A stretch of 64,000 nucleotides of DNA, from assembly GCF_000512585.2 (NCBI RefSeq), contig NC_089242.1, positions 124,001-188,000 of the forward strand, given 5' to 3'. Within the stretch, counting starts at the first letter, position 1, and each line of letters starts with the position of its first letter. This DNA is from Kwoniella bestiolae CBS 10118. Taxonomy: Eukaryota; Basidiomycota; Tremellomycetes; Tremellales; Cryptococcaceae. Both the position numbers and the translations under genes were made by a program. A model generated the notes under the pieces. It ran no database searches and was not told where the DNA came from. It saw only the letters and a program-made list of their open reading frames with translations. Shown piece after piece: positions 1 to 12,716 of this stretch.

Positions 1-2570
1 CACCGATGGCAGGACCAGGAGTTTCAGGTTGACTGTCATTTCCGCTGTCATACGCCTTACTATCATAGGTTTCGCTGACATCTCCTTGAGAGCTTCCATC
101 AGCCTCTTCTTGTCGTCGTTTCTTTTGATCGCGACGGATGAGCAGCAGGATAGCGGTCATCCAGACGACTGGGATAGATATCGTCACATGAGCGCGAGTG
201 AGCTTGGCTGAAGATCATTTGACTCACTCAGAAGAATGTTCAAGATTAAGGACCATGTCCATCCTTTCTTGGCTCGAGGGAATTCGGTGGTCTTCCATAC
301 AAAGTTCGGCGCCTAGAAAGAGAAAGTGTTAGTACAAGTGCCATGCAGGCACAAGTATAAAAGACGAAAACTCACGACTGCCTGAACAACGTATGCCAAA
401 TCATTGGCAGCTGCCACTAACAATGCTCGTTTTTCAGTATCATCGGAACAAAGCTCGTTGATGAACGTCAAGATCAATGGTCCGGCCCCCTGACCGATCT
501 GACTGATATAGTACATAGCAAAGGTAGTGTTGATGTTTTTGTAGAGAGGGAAAGTTCTCATGATAGCGGCAATAACAAGCTATTATGACATTAGCAATGG
601 TCCCCTAAAGTGCACGAGACAAGCAGGAAAGACTCACCGAATAGACGGCACCAATGTATACGAAGGGCCACCGTCGTCCACGGAACACACCATCGGACAA
701 CCAAGCGAAGGACAGTGCACAGACGATGAATATGGCAGTTTGAGGCAGAGGTACTGTAAATGCTTGAATCAGTTATACATCTTCAATATACCTGAGCTTG
801 AAAGTTCAACTTACACACGTTGATTTGCTCCACGGAATATGTCTTTCCCGGAACCGGGGGATTCTTCTTGACGTTGAATGATTTTAGCCAGTACCCAATT
901 GCTTGTTGAGGCCATTGATTGTTCCAGATGACATATAACATAGCTGTTTATCTTGATCAGCTCAAAGATACAAGACCGATGAGAAGGCTGGGAACAAGCT
1001 CACGTAGGAAGTAGGTGTGCCAGCTGAAGAAGAGACTTTTCACTTTGACCCAGGTCCAGGGTTTCTTTCCAGCTCGTCCGATTTTCTGCAATCTAGTTCG
1101 AGCCAGGGTAAACTCCTGCACCAAAAAAACATGAAGGATCAGCACAACGCCAGACCTATATCCGCTCCAATGGCTGATTGTCAATGACTCACGTCTTCGG
1201 TCAACCACCAGGTATTTTTCCCTTGTAGTGGAAGGGGTGGGAAGAAGAAGAAACCAAAGACAGCGATAGGAAGAGTGATAATGGCGTCAATGATGAAGAG
1301 CCATCTGCGCATCCACTGTATCAGCACGTATTTCCCGGGAGGCGAGAGAAATACATGGCTTTTGACTTACCGCCAACCAGCCAAACCGTGTACACCTGAC
1401 AAGTTCTTATACGCTGCAGCCTGCAAGAAACCAGAGAACATCTGTCCCAAGGAACCGGCGAGCCAGAAGATCATCGCTCTTTTACCGATTTCGGCAGGAG
1501 TATACCATGAACCAAGAAGATAGTGAATACCAGGGTAGAAACCAGATCTACAAAGCTAAGTCAGCACCTTCGCCCTTTGTACGTATGATGTGAGGCACTC
1601 ACTCGAAAAGACCGACAAGGAAACGTAAGGCGTATAAAGATTTGTATGATTTGACAGCATAGGATCCGAGAGTGGCAACACCCCATCCAAGCTCAAGCTA
1701 TGTGTATGGGCATCTTCGTGTTAACTGAGCCATATATAAAGGCTTCTCGTAGGCACTTACAGCTGGGATCACCCATCGTGGTTCAACTCTTGTCAAAAGC
1801 AGATTGGATGGGATTTGACCGATGACATAACCGACAGTCCAGATAGAGGTCGAGGTCACGAGCTCATTGCCGTACATGTTGAGGTCTTCCTTCATACCGG
1901 ACAGGAACTGTGAGAGGAAAATTCTATCAGCATCTGCCATATTTGAACACACACAAACACGTCGATGAGCAACACGTACAGCAGTGTTCGTGTTGGTCTG
2001 ATCGAGATTCTTGATCTACAGCACATGATCATTGGTGAGTGGTGCTATCGAAGGGAGATTGATCTCGCCCATTGCATTATTGTACTCACGACTAAGGAGC
2101 AAATATTACTCATCAGCGTTATTCAAGAACAATGACTGACCGCAACACCAATGCACTTACAGCTGAAGGTGAAAGAGAAAAAAGGCAATGATACTTCGGT
2201 CAATCGTATTTCCTTACTGAGAATCAACCACATAGCACTCACTATCCAAGCTGCGGAAAAGGGTTATTAGCGTTTGCAACACCTGAAGCCCATCACTAAT
2301 ACCACTTACAGATGCAAACGTCAGAATGACAGCGTCAACCTTGAAAAGCAACTTCCTTTCAAGCGGAGGTCTATCAAAGGTATCCCATATTCTACCTTTC
2401 CAAGTTGACTTCTGTTCCACATGTCGAGACTTATCATGAGCTTCGAGGTCCCCAACCGGTTCCTCCGGGAAAGGATAAGCAGGTTGAGACATTTCTATAG
2501 TGGTTTCCAAAGATGGATCTAAAAGAGGCGTTTCTTCTGGAGAACGATGTTTTCCTTTTGACTTCGACAT
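1..2570 (-). CDS. MFS transporter, Dal5/Liz1-type anion:cation symporter (copy 1, partial)
   Basis: Plasma-membrane permease of the allantoate/pantothenate (Dal5/Liz1, ACS) subfamily of the major facilitator superfamily; substrate not decidable from sequence. The start ATG is at 2570. Exon 1 gives an acidic cytosolic N-terminus, then KLLFKVDAVILTFAS. Later exons carry LSGMKEDLNMYGNELVTS, VGYVIGQIPSNLLLTRVEP, the FESGFYPGIHYLLGSWYTP-like segment, EIGKRAMIFWLAGS and WWLTEDE-like loop, all typical of this subfamily. The gene is cut into roughly ten exons by short introns with GTGAGT-like donors. The last readable exon (about 1-200) encodes a final membrane helix followed by a polar tail (RRDQKKRRQEEADG) and stays open at the left edge, so the C-terminus is missing. 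It is a tandem paralog of the next gene, in the same orientation and with matching exon layout. Confidence 0.9.
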
Positions 2571-3356
2571 TGTATATATACCTTTTCACTTCTCTCTTTG
2601 AGTGGCTACGTTACGTTAATCTTCTCAAAGCCCAGACGGCAGAATCAAATTTGATATGATAGCTATCTTTAGATTATCCAAGAGCTTCTGTTCGCAAGCG
2701 AGCTTTCAAGGTATGTACAGGTCACCACCGTCTCATTGTCCAAGGCATAGCGGAGCTATGAGACTATGATGGAAGGATGACGTGCTTTAGCACCTTACTC
2801 GGATGAACCTTTCGCCTCAAATCACGCAACCGCCAATCATCGGTTCAGGCACCGAAGGAATGCCTTTTTCACAAAAACACAAAAATCCAATCGTCCGAAA
2901 TACCCGACTGATAAGATAGCCGGGCACAGAGATGTCGGATCCTTCAAAGCTCAAGTATTCTCGTACGGGAGAGATGGCATCGACGAAACGGAATCATCAA
3001 TAGGATCGGACTTCAGCCTTATGACTGAGCCATCCCTCTGCAATGTTCATAGCCCTCAGATCAATCTGATTTGGGTAGATTTGATGACAACGTGAGATGT
3101 TTAATCTATCACTCTTTGAGTGGGCGGCAGTGCCCGCTCGAACGAAATGCGTAATCTGACGTGATCCATACTCATCGCAGTGGCAAGCACGAGTACATCC
3201 TGACATGTCAAATATACGAGATTCAGTGCTGATCTTACAAATCCCTTTTCCCTAGGAACTGTCAAATCACATTTTCTCGCCTGTTCCTTTTCCGCAGATC
3301 TTCTCACGCACGTCTTCTGGTGGCTTTTTCACCTCACCTCACGTCACCTCATCACA
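2571..3356. other. Intergenic spacer between the two MFS genes
   Basis: This holds the promoter of copy 1 and the 3' end of copy 2. Short ORFs on the minus strand (for example 3101-3307) show no family signature and are not continuous with either gene. A TATA-like run touches the copy 1 ATG (about 2572-2581), too close to act as its TATA box. Confidence 0.5.
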
Positions 3357-5969
3357 TCAAACTTTATTGAGAACCACTTCGTTCCTCCCATATTCTTCCG
3401 TTTGAGGCGTATAGATGTCCTTCTCATCTCGACTCGCGCTTCCCTCGGGACTACTTGGGGTTGCAATGGCATCAACAGACGTGATCGACTGTGATTTGAG
3501 TGCCCGTTTTTCGTCTTGTCGTAGTAAGACTTGAATTAAGGCGGTCCAAAGTACTACATTTTCAATGTCAGTAGGTATCGATGCCGTTGAATTCCCGCTT
3601 GATCTGTACTTACTGAGTAGCACGGCGAGACACAGAGAGTAGGTCCATCCTTTCCTTGCTTCTGGGAAATCAACTGTCTTCCATACGAAGTTCGGCATCT
3701 GAAAGATCTCGATCAGCATAAGCAGTGCTAGAGGAGTGGGAATATACATACGATACTTTGGAAAACATATGCCAAGTCATTGCCCGCAGCGACTAGCAAG
3801 GCTCGTTTCTCCGTGTCATCAGAACAAATTTCCTAAAATCTCGTCTATCAGTCAAGATCTGCGATCTGCGAAACAGCGCTCCAAAGTACTCACGTTGATC
3901 CAGGTTAAGATCAGAGGCCCAGCACCACTTCCAAAGTCCTGGAACCAATACAACACCTTCGTTCCTGTTATGTTGGCGTACAGATCGATCTTCAACAAGG
4001 CTACCGCAAAGATGATCTATTACAGAAAGATGTCCGTTCAGCTTCGCTCTCGGATTATGCTCCAGCTTCACTTACAGAACAAGCCGCATTGAAGTAGATG
4101 AATGGCCATCTTCGACCCTTCAGCGGTCCGTCAGATAGCCATGCGTAGGCTATGGCACTCCCAATGAAGACGCCTCTTGTGATTAGCGGTACTGCGATAT
4201 TGAAACATGATGATGAATCAGTATAGTCCGAACATGAAGGATATACGAAGGGACATACGTTGGTTGATTTCCGGTACTGAGAAACGAACTCCCGGAACGG
4301 GCGCCGGAGTAGCGTTGAAGGATTTCAACCAGTATCCCATGGCTTGCTGACCACCACCATTGTTCCAGATCTACCACAGTTCAGAACAATCGATCAATCC
4401 AGGTGAAATCAAGTGGGGCTCGAAGGTTCTCCGGGAAACTTACAACGTAAAGGAAAGCTATAATATGGTCCAGTGAATGAGCGTCCAGTCCCTTCGACCA
4501 TCTAAAATTCCGTGTTTCGTTTGAATAGGAAAAAGACTCACGAAGGATATAGGTATGCCAGCTTCTGAACAATTTCTTAAGTTTGGCTTTAGACCATTTC
4601 GATCTTCCTGCTCGTCCGATACTAGTCAAACGCCATTGCGCGAGCTCATGTTCCTGACAGCCCTGTCAGCTTTCGTCACGAGTGAGCTCTGTTGTAGAGA
4701 CAGTTCGCATACCTCTTGGGTCAACCACCAGGCTTTCTTATCCTGTAGAGGAGCCGATGGGAAGAATGCGTATCCCAGCAATGCAATTGGAAGGGTTATG
4801 ATAGCATCAATGATGAACAACCACCTGTTAGGCACCTTGTAAGCGTCCAGGTAGGACTGCACCGTGGACGAGGGACCACTCACCGCCATCCTGCCAGACC
4901 ATGAACACCGTTGAGATTGGTGTACGCCGCAGCCTGGAGGAAACCGCTGAACATCGATCCGATCGAGCCGGCGAGCCAGAAAATCATCGCTCTCTTACCG
5001 ATCTCTCGGGGGGTGTACCAGCATCCTAGGATGTAATGGATACCTGGGTAGAACCCAGATCTGCAAGACATTCACGTTAGTACACGTGCTTTCTTCTAGG
5101 TGAAAGGTACGAAACTTACTCGAATAGACCCACAAGAAATCGCAGTGCATAAAGGGACTTATAAGATTTGACAGCGTATGATCCCAGCGTGGCTATCCCC
5201 CAGAAAAGCTCCAACTACCAACACGGTGAAAAAGTTAAGCATTATCCCTTCTCTGATAAGAGACTTAGTGATACTCACAGAGGGGATGACATATCGAGGT
5301 TCAAGTCTTGTTAGAAGTAGGTTGGAAGGGATCTGTCCGATGACATATCCCACTGTCCAGATTGTTACGGCTGTGACGAGCTCGTTTCCGTGCATGTCTA
5401 GATCCTCTTTCATACCCGACAGAAACTGTAAAAGTGGTGTCAGCACGGGCTTGAGAAACGATGAAATAGTAGACTGGCATAGCTCACAGCATTGTTGATG
5501 TTCTGTTGATCCAGATTTTTCAAGCTGCCAATATACAAGAAAGTGTCATCTCAACGTGCATATCTTTGAATGAATAAATTGGGAGTGATCTCGACTCGAA
5601 AGGTGACTTACAAGCTGAATCCGTGAAAAGGTCAAACAGTGATATGTAAATTAGCACATGTACGAGCCCTCTTCGAGTCACCAGGTCTACATGACTTACT
5701 ATCCGAGCTGATGAATACCGATATCACCATGTTAGCTTCTACCATCGGGTTCTCAAGGGGATAACGGGGATTTTCACAAATCAACTCACAGATGCGAACG
5801 TGAGCATCACAGCGTCCACTTTAAAAAGCAACTTGCGTTGATCAGAAGGCAAGTCAAGCGTGTCCCATAACCTCCCCTTCCAAGTGGGTGTAATCTCCAC
5901 GATCTCTCGCGGAGCTTTCTTGTCGTTGATATTGCCCACGGGCTCTTCTACGTAGGGTACTGAGGACAT
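3357..5969 (-). CDS. MFS transporter, Dal5/Liz1-type anion:cation symporter (copy 2)
   Basis: Complete second copy of the Dal5/Liz1-type permease. It starts at 5969 with MSSVPYVEEPVGN. Exon 1 ends at 5790 after KLLFKVDAVMLTFAS (donor GTGAGT). Recognisable blocks follow in order: FLSGMKEDLDMHGNELVT (about 5.4 kb), VGYVIGQIPSNLLLTRLEP, SGFYPGIHYILGCWYTPRE and RAMIFWLAGSIGSMFSGF (about 5.0 kb), WLFIIDAIITLPIALLGY (about 4.85 kb), WSKAKLKKLFRSWHTYILR (about 4.6 kb), and a C-terminal exon ending in a Ser/Thr-rich cytosolic tail with the stop at 3357. About 12 membrane helices are expected. It is closer to its neighbour than to a generic MFS, so a tandem duplication is the simplest origin. It is divergent from the TauD-type gene across a 1.1 kb spacer, which suggests co-regulation. 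The substrate is inferred only. Confidence 0.9.
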
Positions 5970-7054
5970 TGTGGCGGATGAAACTAGCTCGAATGCCTCA
6001 TTAGCTATCTACTGTAATTTCGAGTTGAAGGCTTCGTGGTCCCTTTCGATCCCCGTAAATCAATGCAGCTAGGTCTTATACATTTCAGTGCAGCCTTATT
6101 CGAGCTAGCTTTGCGAACTCTGTGCAGACCATTGGAGGGGGAACAAACGATTTCAAATGTCCGGAGCTGTCCACAGGATTTGAAACAACCTTACATCTCG
6201 CCATAGTTGCTACTTTCTTGGCTCTGCATAATCCACCAGAAAGCTTGATCGTGCTAGGAAGTGCTAAGAAGCCAGAGCCTCCTGTGACCTGCAGGTCTTG
6301 GCATCAAGTAGGAAAGTGTGAAACTTCATTCATCCCCTTACCTGCTAGTGAGCAATGATCGAAGCGATAAGACCAACCTCCACATTATATCTCGTCATCA
6401 TTTAAGCTTGTGAACTCTTGGCTTTTAGCTTCGAGCAGATACGTCAGATGGCGTGATCCCCTGCTCTACTCTATGATGGATTATCTGGACGGCGGAATCA
6501 TTCCTCCATATTTCAGGTAAGCCACTTCACAACTGATAAGCCGCTTTCTGTTCATGCCCCTTTTCCTGAGAAATCTCGTGCTAAGAAAGCATCGTATAAT
6601 CGACTGTACCATTGGATACTCGTATATTTGAAGCAGAGCCATCTTCGCAGTTCGGCCCGTCGGGGAATATAGTTACCGATAACAACTGAATCTTAGCTGA
6701 TATGACGCGATTGAACTTTATCTTGGTCTTGGGCAAGTTGTTCAAGGTCACGCCATCAGCTCGTTGGGCTCAAATCAAATCTCTTTCCCTCATCCTCCAC
6801 TAGACCATTTATGCTATATCCAATAGGAACATTGGTGATGACATGACACAAAGTAACGCCATTCCTTTCAAAGTCGACGTGATCATGTGGATGTGGGCAG
6901 ATGAATAAGCATCCTCGGGTATGGCCGATATCCTACAATCTAGACGATTTGATCTGAATATGTGAGAGAGCGATATATATTCTCTAATCCCAACGAGCAT
7001 CTGGTAGAAGTACTATTCCCCCAACCCAATTCCGCAGAGCGAAATTTGCCCAGA
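5970..7054. other. Divergent intergenic region, MFS copy 2 / TauD-type gene
   Basis: Shared 5' region of two divergently read genes. No ORF with coding character was seen. It presumably carries both promoters. I could not pick out a convincing regulatory site by eye. Confidence 0.5.
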
Positions 7055-8787
7055 ATGGCCCCCATCGCAATCGATACACCTTCCACTACTACTGCCCCAG
7101 CCAAATCCTCCCTAGAGGACATCACCGCCCTGAAAGCAGCCCTCAAATCCGCCCAAGGGGCTGACATCGTCCTTCCCCCCGATAATACATTACGACGATA
7201 CCAGAAAGCCGGAATAGACCTATCAGGGGGATACCCTTATTTCCCTCCCAAACCAGAGTACGTCCAGGAGGTGGGGAAGATCCGAGAGGATTTGAGGGAA
7301 TACAAGGATCCGGGGTTGAGGGCTGATAAAGAGAAGAAGGCGTTGTTTGGGGCTGCAAAGGAGGTTAGGGATTTGACGAAGTGGATTGGTGTGAGTGCTT
7401 CCCCCTCCCCCCTAACTTATCGCACGTGATTGATATTGAGGAGAGAGCTGATGTGATGCGTTGGGATGGGATAGACTGAGATTGTCGGATTACAACTTAA
7501 AGATCTGAGTGATCAACAAAAGGATGAACTTGCTTTGCTTGTTTCGGAGCGATCCATCGTTTGTACGTTCACCTCATATCATCTCACATCATGACGGCCT
7601 CGACATCACGAACAGGAGTCTGCTTGGAAGTGATGTACGAGCACAGGTTAATGTATCACTATACGCCGCAGTCTTCAGAGACCAAGATATCTCCCCACAA
7701 GGACAACAAGAACTAGGCATATACCTCGGGGACGGCGAGATCGAGCGTCACCCTCAGGCTGCCCAGGTCCCCGGTGTGGGAGGTGGAATCACCCTAATCT
7801 GGGAACAAGGTAGGAAAGATAAAATCTTCAATGGACGATCTCACAGGGTACCCTACGGTGGGGGACAGTTCGGATGGCACACTGATCTTGTTCATGAGGG
7901 TGAGTGGGACTGCATCGTAGTTGTGTTTGAAAAAGTCCTGAGCTGATTGTTCGACATCATAGCATATCCACCTGGATATACTCACTTGCATCAAGATACC
8001 GTGCCCGAAGTAGGGGGTGATACACTCTGGGCTTCGGGCTATGCAGCTTACGATAAGCTTTCACCCGCATTCAAGAAGATCGTGGACGGGCTGAAGTGAG
8101 TTCACATCAGCGTCTCGAATGGGTGGTAAGAATTGAGTTGATGTATTTGGTTTTCTTCCTTTGAACAGTGGGGTATACCGATCCGCTCATAGCTACAAAG
8201 ACGAGAATGATCCCGAGGGTAACAAAAAGTTTGTAGAGCGAACTCATCCCTTGGTTAGGACTCATCCAGTCACAGGTTGGAAGGCATTATGGAGTGAGTA
8301 CTATGACATCTTCTATGTCCTGTTTCATGACTTGCATGAAAAAGGAAACTGATCATTGCATATATCTTTAGTCAACCAAGCTATGACAGCCCGAATTGAA
8401 GGGTTCGACAAACCTGAATCAGATGCGATCCTGAATTACCTGTACAACGTGTACGAGCGATCTACCGATATTCAAGTGAGATGGCATTGGACCCCTGGTA
8501 CATCTGCGATCTGGGATAATAGGACGACTATCCATACGGTCTCTTACGACTATGATGGGGAGAGACATGTGAGTGTCCCGCTTCTGCCTGTCTGTGGGGT
8601 GCTCAGGGATATTTGGTGTTGTAACGCAGTCTTGAGCTGACGGTTTATGCTGATGTTGTGATGATAGGGTACTCGAGTTTCGTCTCTTGCGGAGAAACCT
8701 TATTACGATCCCAACTCCAAATCTAGAGCAGAGGATCTACAGCTCAAGGGTTGGGTTAATACTCCTGATGTGCCTGCTCGATACTAG
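7055..8787 (+). CDS. TauD/TfdA-family alpha-ketoglutarate-dependent dioxygenase
   Basis: Non-heme Fe(II), 2-oxoglutarate-dependent dioxygenase of the TauD/TfdA family (taurine/sulfonate dioxygenase-like; fungal relative Jlp1). Seven exons read continuously: 7055-7390, 7475-7562, 7672-7899, 7963-8095, 8169-8293, 8372-8568 and 8668-8787. The iron-binding H-x-D is in FGWHTDLVHE, and the distal histidine region lies in IWDNRTTIHTVSYDYDGERH. The following GTRVSSL supplies the Arg expected to bind 2-oxoglutarate. The segment VFFRDQDISPQGQQELG and HQDTVPEVGGDTLWASGYAAY are family hallmarks. The start chosen is MAPIAIDTP. An in-frame ATG at 6962 is possible but adds an atypical leader. Length is about 380 aa, normal for fungal members. 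It sits beside two organic-anion permeases, so it probably oxidises an imported substrate; which one is unknown. Confidence 0.92.
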
Positions 8788-9069
8788 TTTGCACCTTGAG
8801 TTGACATCACTCACTCGTTTGTATGAAGAATTGTGAATTGAGAGTTAATATTGTTTGTATTGAAATGATTGTGATGAAATGCGCTGTGAAGAAGCAATTC
8901 TTGATTCTCGTCGTGAGCTTCTCTCATAAGAAGGCGGACACCAGAAAAAGAAATGGAGCAAAGGGTGATACATTACAATGCATGGTACTTGGGTATCCTA
9001 CTTTTCCCATCTATACATTGACTTCTCAGTATTCTATTGCATTTCACCTTCTATAAGAGCTTTCCCATC

Positions 9070-10217
9070 TCATTCAAATCTCTTCAACCACTCTAGCACA
9101 TGCCCACACAATATTTGTTGTGCCTCGGGCTGCTCGACATCATGTGAAGCGTTCTCCAGCACCTTCCATTCCAACTTGCCATTCGAAGCTTCTTCCCACC
9201 GTTTGAGCTTTACAGGTACATTACCCACTTGGTATTGGATATCTGCGTCTGAGTACAGTATCAACGCTGGCGCAGATAATTTACCGAATGATGACGACAG
9301 GGAGTGGGTGAATGGTTCTGTGGGTGTGGAGGGGATATCGTCCGAGAAGTAATCGTCGTCTCCACTAAGCACGAATGAAAAGAGACGGTATCAGCGTTGT
9401 TGCTCGATGAACCGGCGGTAAGAGGGGCAGAGCGAAGCGAAGGGACTCACCCAGTTCCTATCAGACTGAACAACCTATCAGCAGTAATAGGCAGAGGATT
9501 ACCACCGAAATTGGCTTTATCGCAGAACTCCTTTGGCAACAACTCGTCACCCCTCCCCTCCTTTATCATCTTCTCAGCCAACGGTAGCATCGTGAACCAT
9601 TCTTTCGCACCTAGCAGGTCCAAGTATTCTCGATCCGATGCTGGAGCTTGCATTATACCTCCCTCGACCTTTAGTTCTGGGTGTTCGGAGATAGAGGGGT
9701 GGGAAAGGTAATGTATGACGTTCTGAGAGCCTGTTGAGTGGCCGGCGATGATGAGGGTTTTGATACCTGGTCATGGCTGTTAGCTCCACAATCTGAAGTA
9801 TCTTGCAATTCAAGGTAGAGATTCACGAGCAAGATGGTTGTCAATGGGAATGACATGACTCACCAGTCCCACGCAAGTGCTTGACCAAAGCCTCCATCTC
9901 CTCTCTATCCCTCTTCAAGCTACCTGTACCGTATCCTCCATAAGCTGAGCTCCAGTGAAACTGTACACTGTGCGAGGAGTATTAACCATACGAGATTTCG
10001 CTCAACCTCTACAGCAAGGTGACTACTATACTTACAACTTCCATCCAGCCTTTCCTAATGCTTCAGATAAGGGATACGTAAACGGTACTGCTCCCAACCC
10101 ATTGGTCAGACCACCGATAAACACCAACGCTCTATTCGAGGTGAGATCACCGGAAGTGAATATGGGGTATTTGTATAGCCCGATATCAAGGACTGTGAGT
10201 GTGCCAGAGAGGGACAT
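9070..10217 (-). CDS. Alpha/beta hydrolase, DUF1749 (UPF0613)-type
   Basis: Serine-hydrolase-fold protein of about 300 aa resembling the DUF1749 family. The start at 10217 gives MSLSGTLTVLDIGLYKYPIF. Exon 2 begins near 9967 (VQFHWSSAYGGYGTGS) and ends with a GTGAGT donor. Exon 3 contains the nucleophile elbow GHSTGSQ (about 9.75 kb) and MQAPASDREYLD. The last exon carries ALILYSDADIQYQVG (acid residue region) and the catalytic-His candidate in LENASHDVEQPEA, ending VLEWLKRFE. Family members are poorly characterised esterase-like enzymes, so the substrate cannot be called. It converges on the TauD-type gene (282-base gap) and diverges from the next gene. Confidence 0.85.
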
Positions 10218-10403
10218 TGTGATCTTGAAGAGGATGTGGAGTGAGTGGTAAGAGTGAGAATACTATGAGTGAATGATGGATGAATACTGTAAAAGATTGA
10301 TTGCGCTTTATCTGATATGCTATTGATTATTGATGGCGTGCCGGCGTCTATCACCGCACAGAGCGCTTATATACCGCATTATTTGGTTCCGTCTCTCTGG
10401 CTA

Positions 10404-10436
10404 TCACGTGACTTGTATTGGGATGTTACGTCATAA
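10404..10436. promoter_or_regulatory. E-box palindrome and CRE-like site in a divergent promoter
   Basis: TCACGTGA (10404-10411) and TTACGTCATAA (10426-10436) lie in the 371-base spacer between the hydrolase (minus, ATG 10217) and the membrane protein (plus, ATG 10589). These are textbook core motifs for bHLH and bZIP factors. Actual binding is inferred. Confidence 0.35.
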
Positions 10437-10588
10437 CCATCCAACACCTCTTGCTCTTGGTCGGCACCGTCGTCTCCAAAGTTGAAATATTCAAGATGAG
10501 ATGTCTACGAGATAAACAGTGCCAGTGCCAAACAACCCTTGTACATATCACTACTTTTCTTGGCGATAACTCCCCGACCCCCCTGACC

Positions 10589-12506
10589 ATGGCCTCACCC
10601 ACTTTCTCAAATGCACCGAGAATCAAGAAACGGGAATTCTCATCTGAACCTGGACCATCTCGTCGTCCACCCGAATCTCGCGATGAGGATAATTGGGAAG
10701 ACGTAGATACCTCAACACATCCACCAAAGACTCCTGAAAAGATATCAGCCAGATCAGGAAGAGACTCCCCAGCGGGGTCAGTAGCTTCTTCGCCATCTCG
10801 GCGTGTAGCCCTTTTGCCGCGTACTTCCAAAAGCAGGACCAGTACGACACCTCGAAGATCCACATCCAGTCGCTCTCATCCCCAGCCACCACGAACTCAT
10901 CCTCAACCTGCGATACCTGCTCGTCAGCCTATTCCAGTCCTCGATACCCTTAATATCCTCTTACTTCCCTTCCGACTCCTCTTAGCACCCTTACATATCC
11001 TCCTAAGCCCCTTTCTAGCGCATCTCGCCAATGCTTTCTTACTGCTCACCATTGGAGGTCTAGGCGCTTACTTTATCCTGCCATTGATACCCTCTATTAT
11101 CCTCAAATTACTAGGCAAGGCTGTACGATACATCTCAAGCGACTTTCTCAGCCGAAGTCTCGGATTCTCTATCTCCCAAGACTCAGATATCTCCCTAGGC
11201 AAAGAAGTCTTATTACTCCCCGCCAAAACACTCGCCACCCCAGCGTGTCTACTTACAGGTCTATTCTGCCAGACCTCGTTACGATCTCATCATATCAACG
11301 GTACTACCGTTCCTGCCAGACCATTTTGGTCTAGCTTCAGGGCAAACGATGAGGAAGAGGAGGATCCGGTGGATGTAGGTCAATATGCCCGTGCGTTGGC
11401 GCAGGAGGCGAGGGGTGCGAGGGATATCTTCGATAGTGTGAGAATGCTGGGGCAGGGGGGTGTAGCTGGTGGATTGAACTATGTCAAGTGAGCTCTATCT
11501 TTGACCTTGGTGCTCTCAGTGCGGTGTAGTGAGTGTTGACGATATCTGAAATAGGATATGGGAATTGGCTGTCACGGTTAATACGGGATCTACGTTGGAG
11601 GGGAAGGGTATCTTTGCGGAACAGATAAAAGAGGTGAGTTCGCTTTTTCGTTGACAAGGTGTAGTAAAGGATTAGAGAGATAACGTATGCTGACTGTGAC
11701 GATCTGTGGATAGCTCGGCGACATGACTCGTGATTTGTCGGATGAGATTGTTCACATAGACTCAAAGACTGTCAATGCGTTTAGCTGGTTGCAATGGGAG
11801 GTGAGTAGCGCCATTGCATATGCCGTCCCCGTGCTCTGTCTTCTACGATATGGCTCAAGAACGAGAGTTACTAGACAGATGTTTGTTGCTAACATGATCA
11901 TACCAGTTCCGTGACCTAGTGAACCTCCTCTCGCTTCCACCTTCCACTCGACCTACCTCATCCGTCCTCTCCCGCAAACTGCATTCCCTCCTCCTCCGCC
12001 TCTCAACAGAACTAGACTCGATCTACGCTCTCACATCCACAGCATCCCAACATGCCTCGCACGCCTCAGTCCACGGTCAATCCCTTGACTCTGAACTATC
12101 CCAGAGAGCCACAGGTCTCAGATACGAGAAAGACCGCTCGCCTGGCTGGAAGATCCTATATGACAAGTCCTCTCATTTCCTGGTAGGCGGCGAACCGTCC
12201 AAGGTGGAATTGATAGAGAGAGATTTGAAGATCACTACCAAGACTATAGGCGATATACGTAGATTGAGTAGGAATTTAGAAGAGACACGTACGAAGGTTA
12301 AGGTGTATAGAGATCAGGTAGGTATGTTCAGTGCGTCGATGATGGGCTTTCATCTTGGTTCAGGGGAGGAGGTGGGACTAGGTCCAGAGGAGGAAGTGAG
12401 GGTTTTGAATGAGGTCGTCGAGGGGTTGGCGAGGGCTGTGGGGATGGCGAAACAGGAGCAGAGGGGTGAGAGGAGGAGGGTCGAGGTGTTGGAGATTGAT
12501 CAGTAG
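10589..12506 (+). CDS. Unrecognised membrane protein with Ser/Pro-rich N-terminus and coiled-coil C-terminus
   Basis: I do not recognise the family. Four exons: 10589-11487, 11555-11633, 11714-11800 and 11907-12506, about 550 aa. Residues 1 to about 110 are Ser/Pro/Arg-rich and look disordered. Residues of about 115-180 form strongly hydrophobic stretches (LLLPFRLLLAPLHILLSPFL, AYFILPLIPSIILKLLG), probably two to three membrane segments or hairpins. The rest is predicted soluble, helical and charged (ERDLKITTKTIGDIRRLS, NEVVEGLARAVGMAKQEQ), like a coiled coil. An upstream in-frame ATG at 10418 exists, but MASPTFSNAPR at 10589 sits in a better context and avoids a leader that overlaps the promoter motifs. 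The topology suggests an organelle or nuclear-envelope membrane protein, which is inference only. Confidence 0.8.
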
Positions 12507-12716
12507 GGTAGGCTCAGGCAGAATGAATAGGTAAAACATGTAGCTTGGATGGTACGGCTCCTTGTTTTTGATGTTGTAGCGATTCATGAATACACATGTA
12601 CGTATACATATATCATATCTTGTATTCTAGTTGTGATTGTGTTGTATGGGTGCGTACCCAACTGAAATGCAGTAAATGCTATCTCCCGGTCGAAGTGAAT
12701 GATTCGTTATTTGTGT

